A stretch of 64,000 nucleotides of DNA from positions 248,001-312,000 of the forward strand of contig JARHXX010000001.1 in assembly GCA_029269125.1 (NCBI GenBank), read 5' to 3'. The notes under the pieces are model-generated. The model worked only from the letters and a program-made list of their open reading frames with translations, made no database searches and had not been told where the DNA came from. The position numbers and the translations under genes were made by a program. This stretch comes from Kiritimatiellaeota bacterium B1221. GTDB taxonomy: Bacteria; Verrucomicrobiota; Kiritimatiellia; SS1-B-03-39; UBA6053. This document shows positions 37,407-45,685 of this stretch, one piece after another (position 1 is the stretch's first letter; every line of letters starts with the position of its first letter).

Positions 37407-38434
37407 TACAGAGCCCTTTTGCGAAGCAGCAGAAAAATAAAAAACGGAGCTCCCATCAGAGAGGTCATCATCCCGATCGGGAGTTCAGCCGGCGCAACGG
37501 CCGTCCGGCAAAGCATATCCATCAACGGAAGAAACATGGCACCCAACAGGACCGAAGCCGGCACCAGGGTTTGATGGGAAACCCCAAACAATAAACGGGC
37601 GATATGGGGAATCACCAGGCCCACAAACCCAATCAGTCCCGCCATGGCAACCACCAAGCCCACCATCAAACAGGAAAGCGTAACCAGATAGAATTTCAGC
37701 CTCTCCACCCGAACCCCCATATTTGCCGCATCCGCCTCCCCCATCAATAAAACATTCATGGCCTCCCGCTGACGCCAAATCCCCCAAATGGGAAACAGCA
37801 TGATGCAGGCGAGGACAAAGGTCGATTTCATATCCGCCCGTCCTAAACTCCCGAAGCTCCAAAAAGTGATGTTTCGAAGCTGTGCGTCATCCGCAATCAC
37901 CAGCAACAACCCTATCAGTGCGCCGCAAAGGGCATTCATCGCAATTCCCATCAAAAGCATCGCATCCACCCGCAATTGCCCTCCCTGATTCGAGACGCGA
38001 TACACCAGAGCCGTAATTCCCAAGCCGCCCGCAAAGGCTGCAAAAGGCAAAGCAAAAGGATTTGCCAGCAGTGACGGTACCTGCGAAGCAAAAATGGACA
38101 CCGTCGCCGCCGCCAATGCCGCTCCGCTGGAGAGCCCCATCAATCCCGGTTCCGCCAAAGGATTTCGAAACAGTGTCTGCATGCACACTCCCCCCAAAGC
38201 TAAACCTGCACCGGCAATCGCCCCGAATAACACCCGCGGAAGCCGTATCGATAACAACACCGAAGCATCAATGTCCGCTTGCGGCCCCTGAAACATCACC
38301 CGCTTCAGAATATCTGCGACCTTATATAAGGACAATGGATACGCCCCCACGGAAAGAGAAAGAAACAGCGTCCCCACCAAAAGGGGGATCAAAACCCACC
38401 AAAGTTTAAGATGTGGAGCCTGCAACGCCTTCAT
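37406..38434 (-). CDS. hmuU: Heme ABC transporter permease (FecCD family)
   Basis: 342 residues with about ten membrane helices. Hallmarks: LPRVLFGAIAGAGLALGGVC, QTLFRNPLAEPGLMGLSSGA, MALGIAM-like MLLMGIAMNALCGALIGLL, and GLIGFVGLVIPHIARLLFG facing the ATPase. It imports heme across the inner membrane. Coupled by TAATG overlaps to hmuT before it and hmuV after it. Confidence 0.93.
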   Translation of the reverse strand: MKALQAPHLKLWWVLIPLLVGTLFLSLSVGAYPLSLYKVADILKRVMFQGPQADIDASVLLSIRLPRVLFGAIAGAGLALGGVCMQTLFRNPLAEPGLMGLSSGAALAAATVSIFASQVPSLLANPFALPFAAFAGGLGITALVYRVSNQGGQLRVDAMLLMGIAMNALCGALIGLLLVIADDAQLRNITFWSFGSLGRADMKSTFVLACIMLFPIWGIWRQREAMNVLLMGEADAANMGVRVERLKFYLVTLSCLMVGLVVAMAGLIGFVGLVIPHIARLLFGVSHQTLVPASVLLGAMFLPLMDMLCRTAVAPAELPIGMMTSLMGAPFFIFLLLRKRAL

Positions 38435-39258
38435 TATTCCTCGGTCAGTTCAGCCCGCAATTGATCCATCGCATCCACCACCCGGGGACCAAAGCCCAAC
38501 AGCAATACTTCATCCATCACCACAATCCGTGAATTTTTCCCAGCAGGCGTGTTCTGCATACCCGGCAGGCTCCACAACGATTTTTCACCGCCAATAGCAT
38601 CCAAACCCTGTCGGGTCATCAGCAGCACATCCGGCTGACTGGCCACCAAAGCCTCCGGAGTCAGCGGACGATATCCTCTAAATCCCTCCACCGCATTTTT
38701 TGCACCGGCCAGTTGGATCATCTCATGTGCACCCGTTCCATTTCCGGAGACATTGGACGCCCCTCCTCCCCTGGCATAGATAAACAACACTTTTGGCGCA
38801 GGATCCAAGGCTTTCAGCGGATTCTCTAAACGCATTTCAATGGGTTTTAATAATTGTTCAGCCGCTTCACCCGCCCCCAGGGCTTCCCCCACCGCACGAA
38901 TGCGGCGGACCGTGCCCTCTAAAGATTTATCAGCAGGCACCTGAATGACCGGCACCCCACTGTCTTTAATCTTTTTAAGCGCTTCCGGTGGCCCCGCGTC
39001 TTCACTGCTGATAATAAGTGAAGGCTGTACTGAAAGTACGCCTTCAGCCGATACCATCCGGTAGTATCCCACTTGCGGCAACTTGGAGAGCGCCTTGGAA
39101 AACGCACTCGAATCATCAATTCCCGCCAAACGCTCATCTGCGCCTAATGCCACAATGATTTCGGTAACCGGGCTGCCCAACGATACAATTCCATCGGAAA
39201 ACCCCATAAAAGGCACAGAAAGAAATACACAAATAATATATTGAAGTTGCTTTGTCAT
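38434..39258 (-). CDS. hmuT: Periplasmic heme-binding protein
   Basis: 274 residues from the ATG at 39258, which yields the signal peptide MTKQLQYIICVFLSVPFMGFS. The fold is class III binding protein: GIVSLGSPVTEIIVALGADE, LPQVGYYRMVSAEGVLSVQP (the Tyr pair is where HmuT/ShuT bind heme), VLFIYARGGGASNVSGNGTG and GYRPLTPEALVASQPDVLLM. It is first in the operon. An inverted repeat and a -10-like box lie upstream (39279-39313). No outer-membrane TonB receptor is encoded next to it. Confidence 0.92.
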   Translation of the reverse strand: MTKQLQYIICVFLSVPFMGFSDGIVSLGSPVTEIIVALGADERLAGIDDSSAFSKALSKLPQVGYYRMVSAEGVLSVQPSLIISSEDAGPPEALKKIKDSGVPVIQVPADKSLEGTVRRIRAVGEALGAGEAAEQLLKPIEMRLENPLKALDPAPKVLFIYARGGGASNVSGNGTGAHEMIQLAGAKNAVEGFRGYRPLTPEALVASQPDVLLMTRQGLDAIGGEKSLWSLPGMQNTPAGKNSRIVVMDEVLLLGFGPRVVDAMDQLRAELTEE

Positions 39259-39278
39259 GCGTCTGTTATACATGCCTA

Positions 39279-39313
39279 ACATTAGATATCAATGTAATTT
39301 TATTGGATTTATA
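39279..39313 (-). promoter_or_regulatory. Putative promoter and Fur-like dyad of the heme operon
   Basis: On the minus strand TATAAA (complement of 39308-39313) lies 18 bp after TTATTG and would start transcription near 39301. The inverted repeat ACATT-N7-AATGT (39279-39295) lies just downstream, where a repressor would block elongation. Its AT-rich arms are Fur-like but do not match the 19-bp Fur consensus closely. On the plus strand TATACT (39310-39315) may be a divergent -10. Confidence 0.4.
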
Positions 39314-39431
39314 CTAAACTTTATGATTGCTCAATAATTCACCCCCTGAATCACGAAGCGAATTCTCTAAAATTTCCCCTTGTATGCCTTGGTTTCCCTC
39401 ATAAGATCCACGATTCGAATTTCTTTTTTGG

Positions 39432-39462
39432 AACCCGTCTGTTTCCCAGACGGGTTTTATTT
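39432..39462 (+). terminator. Intrinsic terminator 10 bp before the MATE start codon
   Basis: AACCCGTCTG (39432-39441) / CAGACGGGTT (39447-39456) with a 5-nt loop, followed by TTATTTATATTT. It points along the plus strand into the MATE gene (ATG at 39469). No plus-strand gene precedes it in the preceding 15 kb, so it is more likely an attenuator in the leader than an end of another unit. Confidence 0.72.
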
Positions 39463-39468
39463 ATATTT

Positions 39469-40800
39469 ATGCAAACCATCCTTCACGAAAACAAACACAC
39501 CCTCAAACTCGCCTTCCCCATTATCGTCAGCCACTTGAGCCAAATGCTCCTGGGCCTGACCGACACCCTGATGGTCGGACAGCTTGGTGCGGTGGAACTG
39601 GCCGGGGTTGCGCTAATGAATATCCTCATTCATTTGGTTTTTGTGCTGGGAATCGGATTAGCCATTGCGGTTTCCATTCAAACCTCCCACCAGCACGGAT
39701 CCGGCCAGGCAGCAGAAAGTGAAGCAACCTTGTTTCACGGCATCTTTCTGAGCCTGCTGTTAGGCGGGCTCGTTTGGATGGGAATGCAAAACAGCATGCC
39801 CTTATTAATCCGCCTTAAGCAACCTGCCGAAGTTTTAGCGATCTTTCCCCAATACCTCAAATGGATCGCGCCCTCCATGGCTTTCATGATGCCCATCATG
39901 ATCTTTAAGTCCTATGCCGAAGCCCAAAACCGTCCCTGGGGCGTTTTCTGGATTCAACTCGCGGGTGTAGCACTCAATATTGGCCTCAACGCCCTCTTGA
40001 TTTTTGGGTATGGCGGTTTTCCACGTATGGAACTCGAAGGAGCGGGCATGGCGACGCTCATCGCCCGCATTTTCACGCTATTCGCTTTGGGAATTTATAT
40101 TTTCAGGACGACCCCGCAGCTCTCCCTCAAAGGAAGAGGCATTCATCGGGCTGAATGCAAAAGCCTGCTTTTACTCGCAAGTCCCATTGCCGCACAAATG
40201 TTGATGGAGTTTGGCTCCTTTTCCGCCAGCGCACTTTTAATAGGTCAACTGGGGAGCTTGCCTTTGGCCGCCCACCAAATTGCGCTCACTTGCGCAACCA
40301 CCACCTACATGATTCCCATGGGACTCGCCAACGCCGTCAGTATCCGGGTGGGCCATGCCCTGGGTGCAAACGCCATCGACCGCGCGCGGCACATTGTCGC
40401 CGGTGCACAGGGTTTGACCCTGCTGATTATGGGAATTTTCGCCATTCTCTACCTCAACATCGGCGGAAAAATCGCGGGTGCATTCAATTCGGATCCTGAA
40501 CTTATCGCCCTCGCGGCGGCGCTGCTCTCCATTGTGGGCATTTTCCAACTCTTTGACGGCATCCAGGTGGTCAGTGTCGGCGCACTCCGGGCCATGAAAG
40601 ACACCAAAATCCCCACCCTGCTCTGCTTTATTGGATACTGGCTGGTCTCCTTTCCCTTTGGGTTGTGGATGGGATTTAAACTGCAATGGGGGGTCAAAGG
40701 TTTCTGGATGGGACTGGCCACCGGACTCACCATCGCCGCCACGTCCATGTCCCTCCGCCTGATTTGGTTGCTGAGGAAAAGGAACGAACCCTCCCTCTGA
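39469..40800 (+). CDS. MATE-family multidrug/Na+ efflux transporter
   Basis: 443 residues, twelve predicted membrane helices in two homologous halves. Signatures: LAFPIIVSHLSQMLLGLTDT with the LMVGQLGAVELAGVAL loop, PWGVFWIQLAGVALNIGLNA, and the second-half repeat ASPIAAQMLMEFGSFSASAL / LIGQLGSLPLAAHQIAL. It is closest in look to the NorM branch, which exports cationic drugs in exchange for Na+ or H+. The terminator just before the ATG suggests regulation by attenuation. No ribosome site is visible between that hairpin and the ATG other than AT-rich sequence. Confidence 0.93.
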   Translation: MQTILHENKHTLKLAFPIIVSHLSQMLLGLTDTLMVGQLGAVELAGVALMNILIHLVFVLGIGLAIAVSIQTSHQHGSGQAAESEATLFHGIFLSLLLGGLVWMGMQNSMPLLIRLKQPAEVLAIFPQYLKWIAPSMAFMMPIMIFKSYAEAQNRPWGVFWIQLAGVALNIGLNALLIFGYGGFPRMELEGAGMATLIARIFTLFALGIYIFRTTPQLSLKGRGIHRAECKSLLLLASPIAAQMLMEFGSFSASALLIGQLGSLPLAAHQIALTCATTTYMIPMGLANAVSIRVGHALGANAIDRARHIVAGAQGLTLLIMGIFAILYLNIGGKIAGAFNSDPELIALAAALLSIVGIFQLFDGIQVVSVGALRAMKDTKIPTLLCFIGYWLVSFPFGLWMGFKLQWGVKGFWMGLATGLTIAATSMSLRLIWLLRKRNEPSL

Positions 40801-40976
40801 ACGCGCAACCATTCAAAGCCCAAACACGCCTTTCCCGCAGCACCTTTGCTTCCTGAGCAAAACAGGCGGGAGATGTGTCTGCCCTGTTGCCCCCCAGAAG
40901 ATCTTCGCATCAAGGCTTCCCCTGAAGAGAAAAATTCACCTCCCAATCCCCTTCCACCCGGCCCACAAGAAAAAAT

Positions 40977-40992
40977 CCCCCCTAAAGGGGGG
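40977..40992 (-). terminator. CCCCCC/GGGGGG hairpin upstream of topA
   Basis: Six C (40977-40982), TAAA, six G (40987-40992). A T-run follows only in the minus direction, where no gene converges, so its purpose is unclear; it may end MATE transcripts weakly. The flanking 40801-41089 region has no other credible gene. Confidence 0.45.
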
Positions 40993-41089
40993 TAAAAAGC
41001 GATTCAAATTACGCCTTGAGCATTTCATCAACTTGCACTATGTTCCTGCGCTCTTCGGGGAGAACCCCCAAATTCAAAAGGATTTTTAT

Positions 41090-43741
41090 ATGGTAAAGCA
41101 TCTGGTTATTGTGGAATCGCCCGCGAAAGCGAAAACGATTAACAAATTTTTAGGCAAAGATTATGTGGTCAAGGCCTCCATGGGTCATGTGCGCGACCTG
41201 CCCAAAAGTAAACTCGGGGTGGATCCTGAAGATGATTTCAAACCCCATTATGTGAATTCCCGCGATAAATCCAAAGTGATCAAGGAACTCAAGGATGCCG
41301 CCAAGAAATGTGATGATGTCATTCTCGCGCCCGACCCCGACCGCGAAGGGGAGGCCATCGCCTGGCATCTAAAGGAACTGCTCTCCTCCATTATGAAGGA
41401 AGATGAACAGTACACCCGCGTCACCTATAACCAGATCACCAAAGCCGCCATTCAAAAAGCTTTTGCCGCGCCCACCGAATTGGATCTCCATAAAGTGGAC
41501 GCCCAACAGGCCCGCCGGGTACTCGACCGCCTGGTGGGATATCAGGTCTCTCCCCTGCTCTGGCGCCGTATCCGCGGTGGATCCAGTGCCGGCCGGGTTC
41601 AAACTGTGGCCCTGCGCCTGGTCTGCGAACGGGAAAAAGAAATTCTGAAATTTGTGCCCGAAACCTATTGGATCTTCGGGGCCAATGTCCGTAAATTCGT
41701 AGATCCCAAAGACCGCTTTGAAATTAAACTGGTCCGGGTGGATGGCGAAAAAGGCGAAGTCCGGGACGAAGCACTGGCCAAAGAAATTGAAGAGGAACTG
41801 GCCAACTGCAACCTCAAAGTACAGTCCATTGCCACCCAACACCAGCAACGCCGTTCCAAAGCGCCGTTCATCACCTCCACGCTGCAACAGGCCGCCTCCA
41901 GCGCATTCGGATTTCAACCCAACCGCACCATGGGCATCGCCCAGAAACTCTATGAAGGTGTGGATCTGAAAAAAGGGGAAGGCACCTCCGGTCTCATTAC
42001 CTACATGCGTACCGACTCCGTGCATTTGGCTCCCGAAGCCATCGCGCAAACCCGTGAGTGCATTGAAAAAACATTTGGAGCGGAATACCTTCCTGAAAAA
42101 CCCAACTTTTTCAGCAGCAAAGGTGGCGCACAAGAGGCCCACGAAGCCATTCGGCCCACCGATTTGTCCGTTACCCCGGACGATGTAAAACACGTGCTGG
42201 ATGATCAGGAGCTGAAACTCTACTCCCTGATCTGGAAACGGACCATGGCCTGTCAAATGGCCCCGGCCAAAATCAAGCGCCTGACCGTGGAATTTGATGC
42301 GGTGAGTGGTGAAACCCTCACCCCGAAACACGAATACCTGTTCCGCGCTTCCGCATCCGAAGTGGTTTTCCCGGGCTTTATGGCCGCCTGGGGCAAAGGA
42401 CTCGAAGAAGACGACAACGAAGAGGAGGGCGGCAAACTGCCTCCACTGGTCGAAGGCGAAAAAATCGAGTTGGTGGAATGGTTGAGCGAAGAAAAACAAA
42501 CCCAACCCCCCAAACGTTTCAGTGAAGCTTCCTTGATTAAAGCGCTGGAAGAAAATGGCGTGGGCCGTCCTTCCACCTATGCCTCCATTGTCTCCACCCT
42601 TTACAGCCGTGAATACGTCGACCGGGAAAGCCGCAGCCTGCGGCCCACCACCGCCGGCATGGAAGTACACGACTTTTTAATCGGTCGCCTCCCCCATTTG
42701 TTCGAAGTGGATTTCACCGCCAAAATGGAAGAAACCCTCGACGAAATCGAAGAAGGCAAAATGGGCTGGACCGAAATGATGAAAGACTTCCATGGCAAGC
42801 TGGGCGTCTGGATTGAAGAAGCCAAATTCGCCAATATCGACATGGATGAACTGAAAACCCTGCTCGATCTCTGCGACGAAGTTCCCGAATACAATCCTCC
42901 AGTGAAACGCGGCAAAAAGACCTATTCCGATGCAACCTTTGTGCAGGAAATGCGAGAGGCGGTAGAAGCAGGCGAGGCGATTACGGACCGTCAGCAGGAC
43001 AACATCAAAAAGGTGGTGGCCCGTTACTATAAAGTGATTCCGTCGCTGACCGAAGAGAAAGCCGAAGAACTCAAACTCACCGAATTGATTGCCAAAGAAG
43101 CCGAAGCCAATCAACCGCCCCGCGAGGAAACCCTGAAGAAATTCGATCTCATGGCCAACATCGAGTTTGCCCCTCCCCGTAAAGTCGGAAAGAAAACCTA
43201 TGATGACAAAGAATTTCTCGGCAGCTTAAAAGAACAGGTCGAAGGCAACCGCCGTTTATCCGAAAACCAAATTAAATATTTAGACCGCCTGGTCACCAAA
43301 TATGCGGTTCAGATTCCGGACTTTGAAACCATTGCCCCCACCCTCGGCATTAATGACAAAGTGGAAGAAGACAACGAAAGCGCCCCCCTGCTGGAGCTTT
43401 TAAAACATGTCAAAACCTTCAACGAACCCACGGTTCGCGGACGCAAAACCTGGGACGACAAAGAATTTGCCGAATCCCTCGCCGAGCAGTTCGCGGTCAA
43501 AAAATCCTTAAGTCCCCGTCAACGCGGTGCGATGAAAACCATGATTGGCCGTTACTCCGAACAGATCCCGGGCTACGACGAAAAATGGGAGGAGCTGGGC
43601 TTGCGCGACCCTTCAAAACCGCGCCGCGCCCCTGCGAAAAAGAAAGCCGCCGCCAAAAAGAAAAGCACGGCAAAGAAAAAAACGACCGCGAAAAAGAAAA
43701 GTACGGCAAAGAAAAAAACGACCGCAAAAAAGAAAAAATGA
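41090..43741 (+). CDS. topA: DNA topoisomerase I with unusual repeat-type C-terminus
   Basis: 883 residues from the ATG at 41090 (AGGA 9 bp upstream); an in-frame TTG at 41033 was not used. The enzyme relaxes negative supercoils. Toprim domain: VIVESPAKAKTINKFLG with E9 and PDPDREGEAIAWHLKE. The cleavage tyrosine is Y305 in LITYMRTDSVHL. The usual C-terminal four-cysteine zinc ribbons are absent. Instead three copies of a ~50-residue module start near 602, 694 and 778, each with a K/R-G-K/R-K-T-Y/W-x-D-x-x-F core (GKKTYSDATF, GKKTYDDKEF, GRKTWDDKEF) and an R/K-Y...IP end. A Lys-rich tail (~843-883) follows, encoded by a 36-bp DNA repeat. Confidence 0.95.
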   Translation: MVKHLVIVESPAKAKTINKFLGKDYVVKASMGHVRDLPKSKLGVDPEDDFKPHYVNSRDKSKVIKELKDAAKKCDDVILAPDPDREGEAIAWHLKELLSSIMKEDEQYTRVTYNQITKAAIQKAFAAPTELDLHKVDAQQARRVLDRLVGYQVSPLLWRRIRGGSSAGRVQTVALRLVCEREKEILKFVPETYWIFGANVRKFVDPKDRFEIKLVRVDGEKGEVRDEALAKEIEEELANCNLKVQSIATQHQQRRSKAPFITSTLQQAASSAFGFQPNRTMGIAQKLYEGVDLKKGEGTSGLITYMRTDSVHLAPEAIAQTRECIEKTFGAEYLPEKPNFFSSKGGAQEAHEAIRPTDLSVTPDDVKHVLDDQELKLYSLIWKRTMACQMAPAKIKRLTVEFDAVSGETLTPKHEYLFRASASEVVFPGFMAAWGKGLEEDDNEEEGGKLPPLVEGEKIELVEWLSEEKQTQPPKRFSEASLIKALEENGVGRPSTYASIVSTLYSREYVDRESRSLRPTTAGMEVHDFLIGRLPHLFEVDFTAKMEETLDEIEEGKMGWTEMMKDFHGKLGVWIEEAKFANIDMDELKTLLDLCDEVPEYNPPVKRGKKTYSDATFVQEMREAVEAGEAITDRQQDNIKKVVARYYKVIPSLTEEKAEELKLTELIAKEAEANQPPREETLKKFDLMANIEFAPPRKVGKKTYDDKEFLGSLKEQVEGNRRLSENQIKYLDRLVTKYAVQIPDFETIAPTLGINDKVEEDNESAPLLELLKHVKTFNEPTVRGRKTWDDKEFAESLAEQFAVKKSLSPRQRGAMKTMIGRYSEQIPGYDEKWEELGLRDPSKPRRAPAKKKAAAKKKSTAKKKTTAKKKSTAKKKTTAKKKK
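43655..43738 (+). repeat. 36-bp tandem repeat encoding the topA Lys-rich tail
   Basis: Two near-identical 36-bp units (43655-43690 and 43691-43726, differing at 2 bases) plus a partial third encode K/T/S/A dodecamers (KKKSTAKKKTTA). Similar Lys/Ala tails occur in actinobacterial TopA, where they help processivity. Copy number could vary between strains. Confidence 0.9.
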
Positions 43742-43841
43742 CAAACGATTGGACAGATCAGTCCAATCAGCATCTGATATTTCAAATCTGATATCTCAAA
43801 TTCACCACTCAACCACTTAACCATTCAACCAATCACATATC
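43742..43841. repeat. Quasi-repetitive intergenic stretch between topA and yebC
   Basis: Words recur with small changes: CAGATCAGTCC/CAATCAGCATC, TGATATTTCAAATC/TGATATCTCAAATT, and CCACTCAACCACTTAACCATTCAACC. The same flavour of sequence (TCTGAAATCTAAAATCTAAC) precedes the TRAP gene at 22106-22170 and the Dabb gene at 16852-16878. It shows no hairpin strong enough for a terminator. Confidence 0.5.
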
Positions 43842-44597
43842 ATGGCCGGACATAGCAAATGGGCAAACATCAAGCACAAGAAAGCTGCAGTGGATGCCAA
43901 AAGAGGAAAAGCATTTAGTAAAATCGCGAAAGAAATCACCGTCGCCGCACGCATAGGCGGCGGAGACCCCGCCGCAAATATTTCTTTACGCCCTCTGCTT
44001 GCGAAAGCCCGGGCCGTGAACATGCCCGCCGACAATATTGACCGCGCAATTAAAAAAGGAACCGGCGAAGGCCAGGATGGCGTCACCTTTGATGAGATTG
44101 TCTACGAAGGTTATTCCGAAGGCGTGGGCATCATCGTAAAATGTCTCACCGAAAATAAAAACCGGACCGCGGCAGAAGTGCGCCACTGCTTCAACAAAGC
44201 CAACAACAACCTGGGTCAAAGTGGAAGCGTCAGCCGTTCTTTTCAGCGCAGAGGTTTGATCACCTTTTCTAAAGATGACACCGACGAAGAAGAACTCATG
44301 ATGGCCGCCCTGGAAGCCGGTGCGGATGATATTGAGGATCAGGGTGAAACCTTTGTGGTCAATTGCGACCCCTCCAGCTATCCCGAGATCAGCGATGCAC
44401 TGGAACAGGCGGAATTTAAAGCCATTGATTCTGAGATCACCCTGGTTCCGGATCTGCTTTTTGAAATGACTGAGGTCGAAAAAGTTCAGAAAGTAATGGG
44501 ATTCATCGAAGCCCTCGAAGACCTCGATGACGTGCAAAATGTGTACACCAACATGGATGTTCCCGACGAAATCGCCGATCAGCTCGGCGAAGAATAA
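43842..44597 (+). CDS. yebC: YebC/PmpR-family protein
   Basis: 251 residues. MAGHSKWANIKHKKAAVDAK is the invariant start of the family, followed by GGGDPAANISLRPLLAKARAVNMP, YEGYSEGVGIIVKCLTENKN and the C-terminal PDLLFEMTEVEKVQKVMGF. Members act as DNA-binding regulators (PmpR) or help ribosomes through difficult peptides (TACO1). Genomic neighbourhood with ruvC (44 kb/45 kb here) is a common arrangement, but here a repeat-filled spacer of 418 bp separates them. Confidence 0.96.
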   Translation: MAGHSKWANIKHKKAAVDAKRGKAFSKIAKEITVAARIGGGDPAANISLRPLLAKARAVNMPADNIDRAIKKGTGEGQDGVTFDEIVYEGYSEGVGIIVKCLTENKNRTAAEVRHCFNKANNNLGQSGSVSRSFQRRGLITFSKDDTDEEELMMAALEAGADDIEDQGETFVVNCDPSSYPEISDALEQAEFKAIDSEITLVPDLLFEMTEVEKVQKVMGFIEALEDLDDVQNVYTNMDVPDEIADQLGEE

Positions 44598-45015
44598 GTG
44601 TCAGGAGCCAGGAGCCAGGAGCCAGGTAAAGTTTGTGTACCGCTTTTGAAACTCAAGGGCTGTAAGCCCGACACTCCACAGCCCGGTCCGCGAGGGCCGG
44701 GAAATGATTCCTCATTTATTTCAGAGCCCTGAAAGGGCGGCACTCACCGCAGCCCTTTCAGAAATCGGAGGCCGCGAAAACTTCGACGCTGGATGTTCGA
44801 TGTTGGGCGTTCGTTTTTTCTTTATCGAACATCGAACATTCAACACCAAACATTGAAACAAAACAGAGGCCCGACACTCCACAGCCCGGTCCGTTAGGGC
44901 CGGGAAAAGCCAGTGCCTCTTCATCGCAATCTAATCCAGATCGATAAACATGAATTTTAGTTCGATCCAGAACAGAATTGGGATTACGATTAGGATTAGG
45001 AATTAAAGAAATCAT
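44598..45015. repeat. Repeat-rich spacer between yebC and ruvC
   Basis: Contains, in order: a 7-bp tandem CAGGAGC x3.6 (44602-44626); a 39-bp direct repeat copy A (44666-44704), matched with two differences by copy B (44869-44907); a perfect 10-bp stem CTGAAAGGGC/GCCCTTTCAG (44729-44738/44752-44761); an imperfect long inverted repeat of the GATGTTCGATGTT type (44791-44813 / 44826-44847); and a 6-bp-period GATTAN tract (44981-45005). No coding sequence is credible. The GAACATCGAAC-type repeat is a known kind of intergenic filler in several PVC genomes; its function is not established. Confidence 0.8.
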
Positions 45016-45528
45016 ATGCCCCCCCCCCTTCGCATCCTCGGTATCGACACCTCCCTACGCTCCACCGGCGTAGCGGTCATTCAATCCGACGGGATCCGAC
45101 ATCAGGCCGTCACTTACGGTCGTATTCACGCCCCTGCATCCTGGCCCCGCAGCCAATGCCTGGTTCAACTACAGGCACAAATATCCGAAGTCATCACCAA
45201 AGAAAAGCCGGATACGGTGGCAATTGAAGGTATCTTTTTCTGTAAAAATGTTAAGACGGCCTTTATCCTCGGTGAAGCAAGAGGCACCGTCATTTGCACC
45301 TGCGCAGCCGCCGGCCTTCCCCTCTACGAATACGCCCCCCGAAAAGTAAAACAAGGCGTCGTAGGCAGGGGGGCTGCCGATAAAAGCCAAGTGGCCATGA
45401 TGATCAAAAAGCTCTTTGGCCTCAGCCAAGTGCCGCAAAACGACGCAGCCGATGCCTTAGCCATCGCCTATTGCCACGCCACACAGCTCCGGACCTCCAG
45501 CCAAACCGGCGAACAAAAAACGCTTTAG
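45016..45528 (+). CDS. ruvC: Holliday junction resolvase RuvC
   Basis: 170 residues. The four catalytic acids are in place: D11 (ILGIDTSLRSTG), E71 (VAIEGIFFCKN), D143 and D146 (NDAADALAIAYCH). RuvC resolves four-way junctions with RuvAB, whose genes are not in the window. Remarkably, the ATG is followed at once by ten C residues (45019-45028) encoding PPP and part of Leu; slippage there would frameshift the gene at codon 2. Confidence 0.95.
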   Translation: MPPPLRILGIDTSLRSTGVAVIQSDGIRHQAVTYGRIHAPASWPRSQCLVQLQAQISEVITKEKPDTVAIEGIFFCKNVKTAFILGEARGTVICTCAAAGLPLYEYAPRKVKQGVVGRGAADKSQVAMMIKKLFGLSQVPQNDAADALAIAYCHATQLRTSSQTGEQKTL

Positions 45529-45685
45529 GCCTCAGCACGGTTGCAGCTCCGCCCCCCCAAGGGGAAATCTCTTATCAGAAGATGATTGACTCTATTTTCT
45601 CAACCCATAAGCAGAGCGTCTCCTTCAAAAGAGGGAACCACTTTTTATTTATAACCATTTACGATCCCAAGGGGGTGAAAACAAT

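Noticed and set aside
41369..42670. 433-residue minus-strand open frame
   Set aside because: Antisense of topA, whose identity is certain.
43655..43738. CRISPR-like spacing of 36-bp repeats
   Set aside because: The units are contiguous, in frame, and encode the Lys-rich tail of TopA; no spacers and no cas genes.
44602..44626. Attachment site or integron-like repeat
   Set aside because: It is a simple 7-bp tandem; there is no integrase or tRNA next to it.
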